From assembly GCF_052857255.1 (NCBI RefSeq), contig NC_135497.1:183868204-183932203 (forward strand): a DNA stretch of 64,000 bases. The letters are read 5' to 3'. Of this stretch, positions 51,001-56,403 are shown piece by piece (positions within the stretch are counted from its first letter, which is position 1; the number at the start of each line of letters is the position of its first letter). This stretch comes from Amblyomma americanum. Its lineage: Eukaryota > Arthropoda > Arachnida > Ixodida > Ixodidae. Below the pieces are notes generated by a model. It did no database searches, had not been told where the DNA came from, and saw only the letters and a program-made list of their open reading frames with translations. Position numbers and translations under genes: made by a program.

Positions 51001-54000
51001 AACATGAAGAAACGCATGGACCTTTCCTTGGCAGACAAGGTGAAGATAGTCTACTCTCTCAAGGAGCCTGGAGCAAAGCATGGAGCAGTAGCGAAACTCT
51101 ATGGCGTTGCACGGTCTACTGTCTGCAAGATAAGCCAGGTATGGTGTTCACTACCATTAACTGGATTATCTGTGAGATTTGCAATGTTCCAAATCAGAAG
51201 TATTAGATTTTTATGCAAAATGTCTAGAAAAAGGTGTGAATCTTGGGGCGAAAAAACAACATAGCGTACATTGCACAAGCATAGCACAATGTTTGCAGGC
51301 TGTAACAAGAAGTTGGAGCATGTGTTAAGATCACACTCTAATGGGCTTGTCATGCAGGCACTTTCAGTGCTTGATTTCTTTGAATTCTTGCTACATACTC
51401 TGGTTGAATGCTGATTGCAAAACTGGCCGGCTGTATGTAAGGTTGTGCTGGATGCATGAAAAGTAGCTTGGCTTTAGTTCACAAACTCTCCGTATATTTA
51501 CCCAAAGGTGATGTTACAGGGGATATTTAGCAAGAAACTAAGCATGAAATTGGGCGCATAAAGCACCCTTCAAACTTATTTTCTTCTTCAGAACTCAGCT
51601 TGGCATTCTTGGCAACTTAGTTAATCAAATTGTCACTCTGTTTGCAACTGCTGAAAGGGGTGCATAGTGGTCAGACATTAAGACGTAAGGTTGAAGAGCG
51701 AGTTCAGAAAAGGTGAAAGATTTTAATGTAGTAAAACTGTTGAGAGTTTTGTGACAGTACATATTTCTGCTGTTTGATTCCTTGTTTCCATTTAACTATT
51801 GGCTGTCTATGAACTTGACAATCATAGTTACACAGGCACTTTAAAATTTTAGCTTTGTTTCATGAGCCCTTGTTAAACAAAGCACAATCAGTATCAATTA
51901 TTTCAAAATGGTTGTGTAGCAGTGACTGATCAGCAACAAGTTTAATTACCATTTGCTCAACAGGTAATAAAGAAACTAAAAAGTGATTTAGATCCCGGCC
52001 GCGGCGGTCACTTTTTGATGGAGGCAAAATGCTAGAGGCTCGTGTACTGTGCGATGTCAGTGCATGTTAAAGAACCCCAGGTAGTCGAAATTATCCAGAT
52101 CCATCCACTACTGCATCCCTCATTGCCCGAGTCGCTTTGGGACGTTAAACCCCATAAAACCTAGAAACACCTAAAAAGTTATTTATTTTTTATTAAGATC
52201 CTTCTTTCCTGTAGCATGGTGGTAAACTGTGCACCTAAAATGCCTGTTTCCATAGTAAATACATTAAATGTGTGACATTTAAAATAGAATTTTGCCACCT
52301 GTGAACTCTTAGTTATTATAAATAGACCATTCTGAACTAAGTCATAACTAAGAGTGTAGTGATTGTGTGCCAGCGAATGAGGAACTGAAAGTTACTCTCT
52401 CCCCAGCTGTAGCAAGTTAATCATTTTTTTCAACATTATGGTTGCAACCCTAACAAATATCCTTCAGGTGTAACAGACCTGTGAGTTATTTTCAATGCCA
52501 AGGGGACAGTTTATGGTGAAATTCATTACTAGTGAGTTATTTTAGAGACTGCTACATTAGCTTCACTATGTGCACTGTCACCTTATCTGGGCCTCCATTG
52601 TTTTGCCATTCTATTCATTGGCGTGAATTCAGTGCTGTTTAACTCTTTCGTTACCACGGGAAAAGGACTTTTTTTCATAGGTCTCAAACATTTTTTCTAG
52701 AAAAAGTATGATAGGTAAAATTATACAAAATGCATAACAATGATTGGAATAGAATGCGCTTTCTAACCAAGTTTATTTAAACAGAATTACTTGTTTAAAA
52801 TATTGTGAAAAAAAATAGAAAAACAGCAAAAAATTTGAAAGGAACAAAAAAAATCTGTATTTACATGACAATAACTCTACAAAATAATTTATTTAAAAAA
52901 TCTAGCAATTACAAAATGAATCAAATTCTTTTTATAACTTGGCACTTAAATGTAAAAGTTAGAACTCAAATACTTTTCGAGCTAGAAATTTTTTCTTTAC
53001 GCTCTTTGAAAAGGCTGATTTCAGTGTGTCCTCGATATTATTTTTACAGTGTGACAGAAAACTTTGGAAGTGTTATGTTATGTGCCAAAATAAAAGCTTG
53101 ATATGCGTGCTTTTTAATTTAAATATACGAATTGTAACTAATATCATTTCAGGATAAACCGAAAAAAATTATACAAACACAAATATTATACAAATACAAC
53201 TAACAGGCCAACGTTCCAGGCTCTCTTTGCACCTTTTCAGTGTCTGAACCAAAATCTCATCGTCAGAGGCCCTGATACTCAATGCATCGAAAATATCTGC
53301 TGCCGATGCAGTAGAATCGCGTGCAGCGGGGTTTTTTCAAGTGCGCTCTTTCCCCACGCTCGACGCCATGCTTAGAGCGACTTACATCGTAACCTCCACT
53401 TCAAGAGCACTGCAAAAATTCGTGCCTCGTGGAGAAATTGCAATCTACACAGAAAAATGAAACTAGTTTCTATACAAAAAACAAGATGGCACCGCATTAT
53501 TGTATAGACTTCATATCCTTCATATGCTTCATAGCAGTGTTCCGCTCCCACAAGCGTACCGAAAACCGAAAGCGAAACTAACAGGCCAACGTTCCGAGCT
53601 CTGTTTCCGCAGTTTCGAGTGTCTGAACCAAAATCCGACGCTGCGATATCATCATCAGAGACCCTGCTACTTGATGCATCAAAAATACGTGCTGCCGATG
53701 CAGTAGAATCGCGTGCAGCGGGGTTTTTGTGGAGCGCGCATTGTCACCGCGCTGGGAGTGCCCTGCGCCATAACCTCCGCTTCAACGGCATTTAAAAAAT
53801 TCGCGACTCATGAGAAAATCGCAGTCTACGCAGAAAATGAAACTGTAGTTTCTGAAGAACAAACTAGATAGTGCAGCATCACCATAGCGGCTCCATATGA
53901 GCACTCCAGTTCACGCAAATGGACCGGGAACAAGAAAATAAACTAACAGGCCAACGTTCCGGGCTCTGGTTGTGCAGTTTGAGCTTCGGAATCAAAATCT

Positions 54001-56403
54001 GATGATGCAACATCGTCGGCGGTGTCCCTGCTACTCGATGCATCAAAAATAAATGCTATAGATGCAGCAGAATTGCAAGCAACAGGGTTGTTTCGAGCTC
54101 GCACCGCTCCCGGCCATGACGCCTTGCTTTGAGCGTTGGACGCCGCACCCTCAACTTCAAACGCATTTCAAAAATTACCACCTCGCGGCAAAAATCTAAG
54201 TTATGCAGGAAATGAACAGTGCGTGAACAACAAACCAGTTGACTCGGCAAGTTCTTAACGGCCGCGGTCGCACTGTTGCAGCAGTTTGAATTTTTCGATC
54301 ACCCGTGATCGATGCCTAGTCACATGGTAACGAGAGAGTTAACAGCATAGAGTATTTTTCATCTCAGAAACCTCATTCGAAAGTGTGCAAACATAAAATG
54401 CAATTTTTTTATCAAATCAAAGCACACCTGAATGTGTGGTACATGGTGCATATTTGATGATGAAGTTTAACCAGAGAGCATTGCTTTTCTTGTTTAACCA
54501 GTAATATTTTGCCTGTTCTAGTCATGTAAGGCACAACTTTTTTTTTAATTGCACTTTTATCATGCGCTTTGTTTAGTTGGTTGTCATTTCTATTACAGTA
54601 CCTGCTTTGGTTTTGGTTTATGGAGGTTTAACGCCCCAAAAGGACTCGGGCTATGGTGGACGCTGTTGGGAAGGGCTCCGGAAATTTCGACTACCCGGGG
54701 TTCTTTAACATGCACTGACATCGCACAGTACGCAGGCCTCTAGAATTTCGTCTCCATCGAAATTCGACCACCGCAGCCGGGATCAAACCCACATTGTTCG
54801 GGTCAACAGCTGAGCGGCATAACCACTGAGCCACTTCGGCGGCATTGCTATGCATTACCTTCGTAGCAGTAGTATGAGACATGTGGGGTAAATAGGAAGT
54901 GTTGATTTTGATTGGCTAGAGGGAGATTTGAGGTTATGGAGTGTGCTGGGCCCGATGAAACAATGCTTTATTGCACAATGATCCATATTTAACTTCTGTT
55001 TGTTGCTCTTTGAGCACTTTTCTGATGCTTTATATTGCTTTTCGCTTTTCTTTTCTTATTCCCCTCAATGACGATGGCCAAAACAGAAATCTGAAGAGAT
55101 TCTTCTTCAGTTTGAGACAGACAGCAATCACGATCGCAAGCGCCGGCGTGAAGGCAAGGAACGCCAGGTAGGCGAAGAGCTGTATACGTGGTTCCAGAAT
55201 CAGGTTGCTCAAGGTTCTCGCCTCTCGGGCAATGATATTAAGGAGAAAGCACGTCTTCTGGCTGCCCAGAAAGGCCATCATTTTGAGCCCTCTGATGGCT
55301 GGCTTAGTCGCTGGAAACAGCGGCATGGACTGTCAACACCACGCAAGGAATCCTCCGCCTCCCAGCACCACTCGTCCCAGTTGAGCGGAGTAAGTGCTTC
55401 CACCCCTCCTCACTGGGTCTCCAGCGCAGAACTTGTGGCGCTTTTAAAACAGTACTCGGCCGACAACGTCTTTGCGGCTGCTGAAACGGCACTCTATTAC
55501 TCAGCATACCCGGCCGATCGCTGCCAGCAGGAGCTGGTTAAAGACAAGAAGGCAACTGAGCGCATCACTCTTCTCATATGTGCTAATTTGTCTGGCACCG
55601 AGAAAAGGCCACTACTCTTAATTGGGGACAGTGGAGCCTCTCGATCCTTTCCAGATGACCCCTCACGGCTGCCTCTGATTTGCAAGTTTGCGCAGAAGGC
55701 ACGCATGAATGCTGCCATTTTTATAGAGTGGCTTTCATTTTGGGATTGGCAGTTGGGACTGCACCAGCGCAGTGTGCTGCTGCTTGTTGAAAACACACCT
55801 GCTCACACATCAAGTGCCCACCTGGAGAATGTGCGACTCTACTTCCATCCACAGCCAATCTTGAAGGGGGTTGCACGCAACCTTAAAGCCCACTATCGCT
55901 CTCGGCTGTATGGCCGGGTCTCAGCATCCCTAAGTGTCCAGCGAAACACACGTGCTGCTGACTTGATTCGAAAGACTACAGTGCTTGACGCTCTGTATTT
56001 GGTGCGCGAGTCGTGGGATTCTGTCAAAGGCGACACTGTGTCTGGTGTCTTTGCTCAGGTGGGGCTTCCATTGTGTGGAACACCACTGCCGCGAGGGGGT
56101 GCTGGTGTAACAGGCATGCAGGATGTCTCAGTACCACCGGGGCTGACGTATGATGAGTTTTGCCGCTTTGTCAACCTGGATGACTTCTTGGAGGGTGTGG
56201 TTGATCGGGTAACGGAAACCCATGAAGATGAGTACGAGATAACAGATGAGGAAGCACTGAAGGCGATCGACTTCCTGCGTACGATGGCTATGCGGGAAGG
56301 ACGGGATGAATGGTACCGAACTAGCCGGGAGATGGAGGACTTCTGGCTGCAAAGAATGGCCAACAAAAAAAAGCAGCAACAGCAGCAGCAGCAGCAGCAT
56401 TGA
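15061..56403 (+). CDS. Domesticated pogo/Tigger transposase gene with microexon-repeat N-terminus (694 aa, inferred join)
   Basis: Inferred join: 15061-15094, 15608-15679, 18058-18141, 18232-18300, 19499-19567, 29283-29345, 50762-51138, 55087-56403; the total is 2085 nt, in frame throughout. Residues 12-130 are five related units from phase 1-1 exons. About 131-205 is Gly/Ser/Asn-rich with an acidic patch. A CENP-B/pogo helix-turn-helix covers 212-265 and a second CENP-B-type DNA-binding domain about 272-340. A DDE-like domain follows from about 375. The usual DETG is AETA (388-391), the second Asp is Glu491 in VENTPAH, and the third Asp region is shortened to QPILKG. The protein ends with an acidic segment and eight Gln. 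It is likely a nuclear DNA-binding protein without transposase activity, like CENP-B or Jerky family members. The microexons may be alternatively spliced cassettes. The two 3' exons are well supported; inclusion of each microexon is inference. Confidence 0.65.
15608..15679 (+). CDS. Microexon unit A (24 codons, phase 1-1)
   Basis: Acceptor TTATATGCAG, donor ATGG|GTAATA. Encodes GMSCSSM, then DVRGLHPSS. The unit is nearly the same as unit B over its first 16 residues. Symmetric phase means it can be skipped or duplicated without a frameshift. Confidence 0.65.
15680..18057 (+). other. Intron between units A and B
   Basis: No extra unit was found. TTAAAGGGACTGCATGACC at about 16828 resembles the end of a TTAA-type element, but no partner end was identified. 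An unrecognised minus-strand frame (17492-17223, 89 codons) has ordinary composition and might be a transposon protein remnant. Confidence 0.45.
18058..18141 (+). CDS. Microexon unit B (28 codons, phase 1-1)
   Basis: Acceptor TTTTGGAACAG, donor CTGG|GTAAGT (strong). Encodes GMSCSSM, then GDVRGMHQTN, with a longer tail than unit A. It is followed by only a 90-bp intron before unit C, suggesting a local tandem origin. Confidence 0.7.
18232..18300 (+). CDS. Microexon unit C (23 codons, phase 1-1)
   Basis: Acceptor GTATCTCCAG, donor CGAG|GTAACT. Encodes GIGCSPM, then SDIRTLHPSIDSDR. The DSDR end is shared with CDR at the end of unit D, linking C and D as closest relatives. Confidence 0.7.
18301..19498 (+). 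other. Intron between units C and D
   Basis: No further unit or recognised repeat was seen. The sequence at 19426-19498 is copied at 20739 (see the duplication). Confidence 0.45.
19499..19567 (+). CDS. Microexon unit D (23 codons, phase 1-1)
   Basis: Acceptor TCATTCTCAG, donor CGAG|GTGCTG. The donor is weak (no A at +3, no G at +5), so this exon may be poorly or conditionally used. Encodes GMGGSSL, then GVRSVHSSLDCDR. The Cys of units A-C is replaced by Gly at position 4 of the unit. Confidence 0.55.
19568..21159 (+). other. Intron after unit D, first part
   Basis: Apart from the truncated copy of unit D at 20739-20846, no recognised exon or repeat was found. Confidence 0.4.
20739..20846 (+). 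repeat. Truncated duplicate of unit D and its acceptor
   Basis: These 108 bases match 19426-19533 with a single difference (C at 19515, G at 20828). The copy includes the intron end, the acceptor AG and the first half of unit D, then breaks into unrelated sequence. Read as an exon it meets TAA shortly after and has no donor, so it is a dead or nascent exon. Confidence 0.95.
21160..23180. mobile_element. Cluster of degraded Tigger/mariner-type inverted-repeat elements
   Basis: Several end-like sequences occur: TACAGTGGAAGCTTGTTAATTC at about 21356 (22 bases, of which the first 13 resemble Tigger ends), ACAGTAAAACTCCGTTTATTC at 22507 and the inverse GGTTCAGTTAATGAGGTTGT at about 23152. Reading frames within are not recognisable. 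Element borders could not be settled; nesting is likely. Confidence 0.4.
23181..24669. other. Intronic, mostly unassigned
   Basis: Pyrimidine-rich sequence at 23980-24400 and AT-rich sequence elsewhere. No exons are supported. The part at 23760-23860 contains short ATATAATA stretches that may belong to the element ending at 24742. Confidence 0.35.
24670..24742 (-). repeat. DNA-element terminus
   Basis: On the minus strand this begins ACCGTATATACTCGTGTAA and continues into GGTGTGGGTTATACACG, a terminus type seen in repetitive pogo/mariner-like elements (from memory). The partner end was not found. Confidence 0.35.
24777..25400 (-). mobile_element. Non-LTR retrotransposon (LINE) fragment, RT domain
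   Basis: The minus frame 25058-24777 has YGFQRESSKT, then GLFLDLTSAFDTTDHSILL, a reverse transcriptase palm motif (FLDLxxAFDxxxHxILL). Upstream on the minus strand, more diverged linker-like sequence runs to about 25400. Stops and frameshifts show it is dead. Confidence 0.75.
25416..25908. mobile_element. Small inverted-repeat DNA element (MITE)
   Basis: The left end CAGTAGAATCTTGGTAACG and the right end GAGATTTTACTCCA are inverted relatives, with ATCATCCGAAATTCGT matched by an inverted copy near 25870. A related end lies at 30985-31017. It encodes no transposase. Confidence 0.5.
26809..26946 (+). pseudogene. Pogo-like transposase N-terminal fragment (45 codons)
   Basis: The frame reads MILPARRRSYNPIFKLRAVE, then YALKNGNWAAGRQ, resembling the N-terminal helix-turn-helix of pogo-type transposases. 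It stops at TAA where a full protein would continue. An element terminus related to TTTTCCGG/CCGGAAACTATGGTA lies to the right (ending near 27270). Confidence 0.6.
27198..27246 (+). repeat. G-rich tract (49 bases, G runs broken by four T)
   Basis: Consecutive runs of three to ten G separated by single T can form G-quadruplexes. The exact length may be affected by sequencing error. It sits in the right part of the pogo-like element. Confidence 0.9.
27396..27635 (+). mobile_element. tRNA-derived SINE, family 1, copy 3 (young, perfect TSD)
   Basis: Full-length copy with head GTGGCTGAGTGGTTACGG and B box GGTTCGATCCCGG. It is bounded by a perfect 13-bp target duplication, TCAAATGTTTGCT, at 27383-27395 and 27636-27648. 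This makes it the best-preserved copy in the window. Confidence 0.95.
27649..29282 (+). other. Intronic, nothing recognised before unit E
   Basis: There is short CA-rich sequence at about 28421 and purine-rich sequence at 28725-28815. No exon or repeat family member is supported. Confidence 0.4.
29283..29345 (+). CDS. Microexon unit E (21 codons, phase 1-1)
   Basis: Acceptor TTTTACTTACAG, donor AAGG|GTGAGT (strong). Encodes GLSGNNISNNANMHTTMERE followed by K. It is the most diverged unit: Cys and the VR pair are gone, but G-x-[SG] at the start and MH in the core remain. It lies 9.7 kb from unit D. Confidence 0.6.
29346..30690 (+). other. Intronic, nothing recognised
   Basis: No exons, SINE or LINE pieces were recognised. 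Confidence 0.4.
30691..30893 (+). mobile_element. tRNA-derived SINE, family 4, forward copy
   Basis: The head GATGGCTGAGTGGTCTAAGG resembles a Ser/Leu-type tRNA A-box region, and GGGTTCCAATCCCA is its B box. The body contains TGAGGCCTCACGCGGACGAC and ends TAATGCTAATGCATTAAAAA. An inverted copy is at 31843-32050. Confidence 0.8.
30960..31017 (-). repeat. MITE terminus, same family as 25416
   Basis: On the minus strand it starts ACAGTAAAATCTTGATACAAA, close to the left end at 25416. It is truncated on the other side. Confidence 0.45.
31016..31140 (-). mobile_element. LINE fragment, C-terminal part of ORF2
   Basis: The minus frame reads KYFFLSVTECWNSLPGYV, then PPLEQLL, typical of the end of CR1/Jockey-type LINE polyproteins (FFxRTxxxWNSLP). 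The fragment is cut at its upstream side by the element beginning at 31143. Confidence 0.65.
31143..31683. mobile_element. TTAA-flanked inverted-repeat element (MITE), 541 bp
   Basis: Ends are TTAAAGGGGCTCTGAAA and TTTCAGAGCCCATTTAA, inverted with one mismatch and bounded by TTAA. It shares its first bases with the element at 10331. It has no coding capacity and has inserted between two LINE fragments. Confidence 0.8.
31687..31800 (+). mobile_element. LINE fragment, RT C-terminal region
   Basis: The plus frame reads YCSLVWATTTKANITKLQ, closely matching YCSLVWATTTKTNLDKLH in the LINE at 40328. It is therefore the same family, heavily truncated. Confidence 0.75.
31843..32050 (-). mobile_element. 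tRNA-derived SINE, family 4, inverted copy
   Basis: Reverse complement of the 30691-30893 copy, with the same tRNA-like head (TGGGATTCAAAACCAAGG on the plus strand is the B-box complement) and the same TAATGCATTAGCATTAGAACC tail. The pair forms an inverted repeat about 0.95 kb apart. Confidence 0.8.
32051..32560 (+). other. Intronic, nothing recognised
   Basis: AT-rich sequence with a short open frame (32153-32470) of no recognisable family. Confidence 0.4.
32561..33316. repeat. Diverged tandem pair, unit about 350 bp, period about 406 bp
   Basis: Copies at about 32561-32912 and 32967-33316 share GTCTT(C/T)GGGCTCT(T/C)GCCTCC and AAGATTGCAC/AAGATAGTGC blocks in the same order. One frame keeps similar residues in both copies (ALASGLY against ALASRLH), but neither is a complete ORF. 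It could be an old transposon piece or a satellite-like unit. Confidence 0.75.
33317..33678 (+). other. Intronic, small foldback only
   Basis: AAAATAGCGTAAAGAG and the inverted TTTTTACGCTATGTTTTTG near 33505-33555 form a short foldback. Nothing else is recognised. Confidence 0.45.
33679..34881. mobile_element. Tigger/pogo-type DNA transposon, internally deleted (1203 bp)
   Basis: Left end CAGTGGAACCTCGATTATAC and right end ATAATCGAGGTTCCACTA are inverted, with TA at both flanks, the pogo/Tigger target. It carries an N-terminal transposase piece on the minus strand (34178-33858) and lacks the DDE domain, so it cannot move by itself. Confidence 0.9.
33858..34178 (-). pseudogene. Tigger transposase remnant, N-terminal DNA-binding part (106 codons)
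   Basis: It starts MSRSRKPLTLGEKLRIIEEA and continues through a CENP-B-type helix-turn-helix to ALVEWLRQARSSGI of the second DNA-binding domain, then ends abnormally. Same superfamily as the domesticated gene whose intron it occupies, but not its direct copy: the sequences differ widely. Confidence 0.85.
34882..40327 (+). other. Intronic, mostly unassigned
   Basis: A GC-richer repeat at about 36940-37450 has GTTTACATGAAC and inverted GTTCATGTAAGC, plus several GTCGAG/CTCGAC blocks, and ends in GGGCCTCCTATGAGGAG, shared with 12.73 kb. Three short CGCCTCACTTT copies sit at 36744-36776. No coding sequence is supported between 35 and 40 kb. Confidence 0.4.
40328..41490 (+). mobile_element. LINE, 5'-truncated, RT YADD to 3' tail
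   Basis: The frame opens with FIIYADDSTILI (YADD catalytic motif, 40344-40355) and runs uninterrupted to the stop at 41147, through YCSLVWATTTK and the C-terminal region. A 3' UTR follows with AATAAAGAATGATTGATTGA, the short tandem tail typical of CR1/I/Jockey-like LINEs. The frame is intact but lacks the endonuclease and RT N-terminus, so the element is 5'-truncated and inactive. It is one of the better-preserved copies. Confidence 0.88.
41491..42470 (+). other. Intronic; CpG-rich stretch, unassigned
   Basis: The part from 42040 to 42460 is distinctly GC- and CpG-rich. It holds no reading frame with recognisable family. A poly-C run lies near 41911-41925. It may be a transposon terminus or an inactive promoter. 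Confidence 0.35.
42471..43065 (-). mobile_element. LINE fragment, minus strand, linker before RT
   Basis: Minus frames include ITKECLEKIKQKMNLYNYFI, then KAYRNQVTSFHRQTK, then FLMATDANQIKACLLTLRNS. These match the segment between endonuclease and RT in CR1/L2-like LINEs. A frameshift lies near 42780. Confidence 0.75.
43120..45000 (+). mobile_element. LINE with RNase H (I/R1-like), broken
   Basis: RT fragment 43184-43588 has VPQGC and SVYVDDLQIS (YVDD). A later frame, 44154-44576, carries an RNase H domain: FQAECYAISMA, IYTDSLSVITAL and WVPSHLGISGNGRADACA, including the TDS and ADxxA residues. Further on PLCEKCGDELTVNHILFSC is the C-terminal CCHC-like motif. Several frameshifts and stops separate the parts. 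RNase H places it with I, R1 or LOA-type LINEs, a different clade from the 40328 element. Confidence 0.88.
45001..46144 (+). other. Intronic, nothing recognised
   Basis: The first part may be the LINE 3' UTR (GTCCTTGTCCGGACAAGGAC palindrome at 45057-45076). No exon is supported. An acceptor-like TTCACAG|GAGGTG at 45799 has no donor. Confidence 0.4.
46145..46525 (+). repeat. Dispersed repeat R370, copy 1
   Basis: Matches 48938-49305 throughout with many substitutions; shared blocks include GCTACATGCTGCTACAAAT and ACACTGCCAACATTGT/GCACTGCCAACATTGT. No coding potential or termini identified. Confidence 0.8.
46984..47220 (+). mobile_element. tRNA-derived SINE, family 1, copy 4 (old)
   Basis: A diverged but complete copy: AGTGGCTCAGTGGTTAGCAT head, TGGATTCAATCC B box, GTCAGTGCACATTAAGGAACC body. 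Confidence 0.8.
47221..48937 (+). other. Intronic; one TTAA-element end, otherwise unassigned
   Basis: At about 47638-47670, CAACTTCTCAGTCCTCAGTGTCCC resembles the right end of the 10331-type element, truncated. No coding sequence is supported. Confidence 0.4.
48938..49305 (+). repeat. Dispersed repeat R370, copy 2
   Basis: Second copy of the repeat at 46145, same orientation. It is 2.8 kb away, so either a segmental duplication or two insertions of an unnamed family. Confidence 0.8.
49570..49871. mobile_element. Right part of a TTAA-type MITE
   Basis: It ends CTCCTCAGTGTCCCTTTAA, the inverse of the 10331 left end. No matching left end was found, so the element is truncated or its left end is diverged. 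Confidence 0.5.
50085..50290 (+). mobile_element. LINE 3' end fragment
   Basis: Contains a diverged end-of-ORF2 pattern (IPREGKR, then MQDRVSRREVSGG, in broken frame) and the TGATGATGAT tail found at RTE-like LINE 3' ends. A 15-bp stretch, GTGTGGATTCCAAGAG, is doubled at its start. Confidence 0.55.
50536..50640. repeat. Imperfect hairpin just upstream of the HTH exon
   Basis: GGGAGACACCACAAAG faces CTTTGTGGTGTCTCCC with almost no loop; outer arms GAACACGAACAAC/GTTGTCCGTG and CGTGTTCGTTGTTG extend it with an insertion of about 11 bases. Related sequence lies at 12525-12580. Confidence 0.85.
50762..51138 (+). CDS. Pogo-derived gene: Gly/Ser linker and first HTH exon
   Basis: Acceptor GTGTGTGCAG at 50761 (a second in-frame acceptor CTGCAG six bases on), donor CCAG|GTATGG at 51139. 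The exon starts in phase 1 and ends in phase 0, so it accepts any number of the microexons before it. It encodes AVHSGS, a Gly/Ser/Asn-rich run with an acidic DEEEH patch, KRPNMKKRMD as a likely NLS, then DKVKIVYSL and GAVAKLYGVARSTVCKI, a CENP-B/pogo helix-turn-helix. An ATG inside the intron frame (50692) could give a shorter isoform. Confidence 0.85.
51139..51990 (+). other. Intron between HTH exon and last exon, first part
   Basis: No recognised feature before the SINE at 51991. Confidence 0.5.
51991..52170 (+). mobile_element. tRNA-derived SINE, family 1, copy 5 (5'-truncated, with TSD)
   Basis: Begins within the tRNA-like head at GATCCCGGCCGCGGCGG, so the A box is absent. It is flanked by a 15-bp target duplication, CTAAAAAGTGATTTA, at 51976-51990 and 52171-52185 with one mismatch. 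The duplication at the truncated edge shows that it inserted already truncated. Confidence 0.9.
52639..54342. mobile_element. PiggyBac-like element, TTAA ends, with internal triplication (1704 bp)
   Basis: Left TTAACTCTTTCGTTACCA and right, inverted, TTAACTCTCTCGTTACCA are bounded by TTAA. The inside has three tandem units of about 370 bp. Minus-strand reading of the units gives IFDASSSR with acidic DD/SDF stretches, like the acidic N-terminus of piggyBac transposases, but there is no complete frame. Assignment rests on TTAA, end sequence and the acidic piece. Confidence 0.75.
53198..54300 (-). repeat. Three tandem units of about 370 bp inside the piggyBac-like element
   Basis: Units start at 53198, 53576 and 53941, each with AACTAACAGGCCAACGTTCC. 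Each contains a minus-strand segment encoding F-D-A-S-S-S-R or a variant and a conserved GATGCAGTAGAATCGC-type block. Spacing is 378 and 365 bp. Confidence 0.9.
54607..54843 (-). mobile_element. tRNA-derived SINE, family 1, copy 6 (inverted)
   Basis: Plus-strand reading shows the complement: GGTTTAACGCCCCAAAAGG, then GGGGTTCTTTAACATGCAC and the head complement near 54830. Intact length; it lies about 240 bp before the last exon. Confidence 0.88.
55087..56403 (+). CDS. Pogo-derived gene: last exon, second DNA-binding domain and degenerate DDE
   Basis: Acceptor CCAAAACAG at 55086, phase 0, open to TGA at 56401. It starts KSEEILLQFE. HDRKRRREGKERQ is a probable NLS. LYTWFQNQV through GWLSRWKQRHGLS is the CENP-B-type second DNA-binding domain. 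TERITLLICANLSGTEKRPL and IFIEWLSFWD are recognisable DDE-domain blocks of pogo/Tigger proteins. Catalytic positions are lost: AETA for DETG, VEN for VDN, and a shortened QPILKG where QPMDQG is expected. The tail is acidic (EDEYEITDEEA) and ends KKKQQQQQQQQH. The frame is long and uninterrupted, arguing for selection on the protein rather than decay. Confidence 0.92.
   Translation, partial: KSEEILLQFETDSNHDRKRRREGKERQVGEELYTWFQNQVAQGSRLSGNDIKEKARLLAAQKGHHFEPSDGWLSRWKQRHGLSTPRKESSASQHHSSQLSGVSASTPPHWVSSAELVALLKQYSADNVFAAAETALYYSAYPADRCQQELVKDKKATERITLLICANLSGTEKRPLLLIGDSGASRSFPDDPSRLPLICKFAQKARMNAAIFIEWLSFWDWQLGLHQRSVLLLVENTPAHTSSAHLENVRLYFHPQPILKGVARNLKAHYRSRLYGRVSASLSVQRNTRAADLIRKTTVLDALYLVRESWDSVKGDTVSGVFAQVGLPLCGTPLPRGGAGVTGMQDVSVPPGLTYDEFCRFVNLDDFLEGVVDRVTETHEDEYEITDEEALKAIDFLRTMAMREGRDEWYRTSREMEDFWLQRMANKKKQQQQQQQQH
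56374..56397 (+). repeat. CAG repeat encoding eight Gln near the C-terminus
   Basis: Mostly CAG with one CAA, located just before the stop codon. Length is likely to vary among individuals. Confidence 0.9.
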
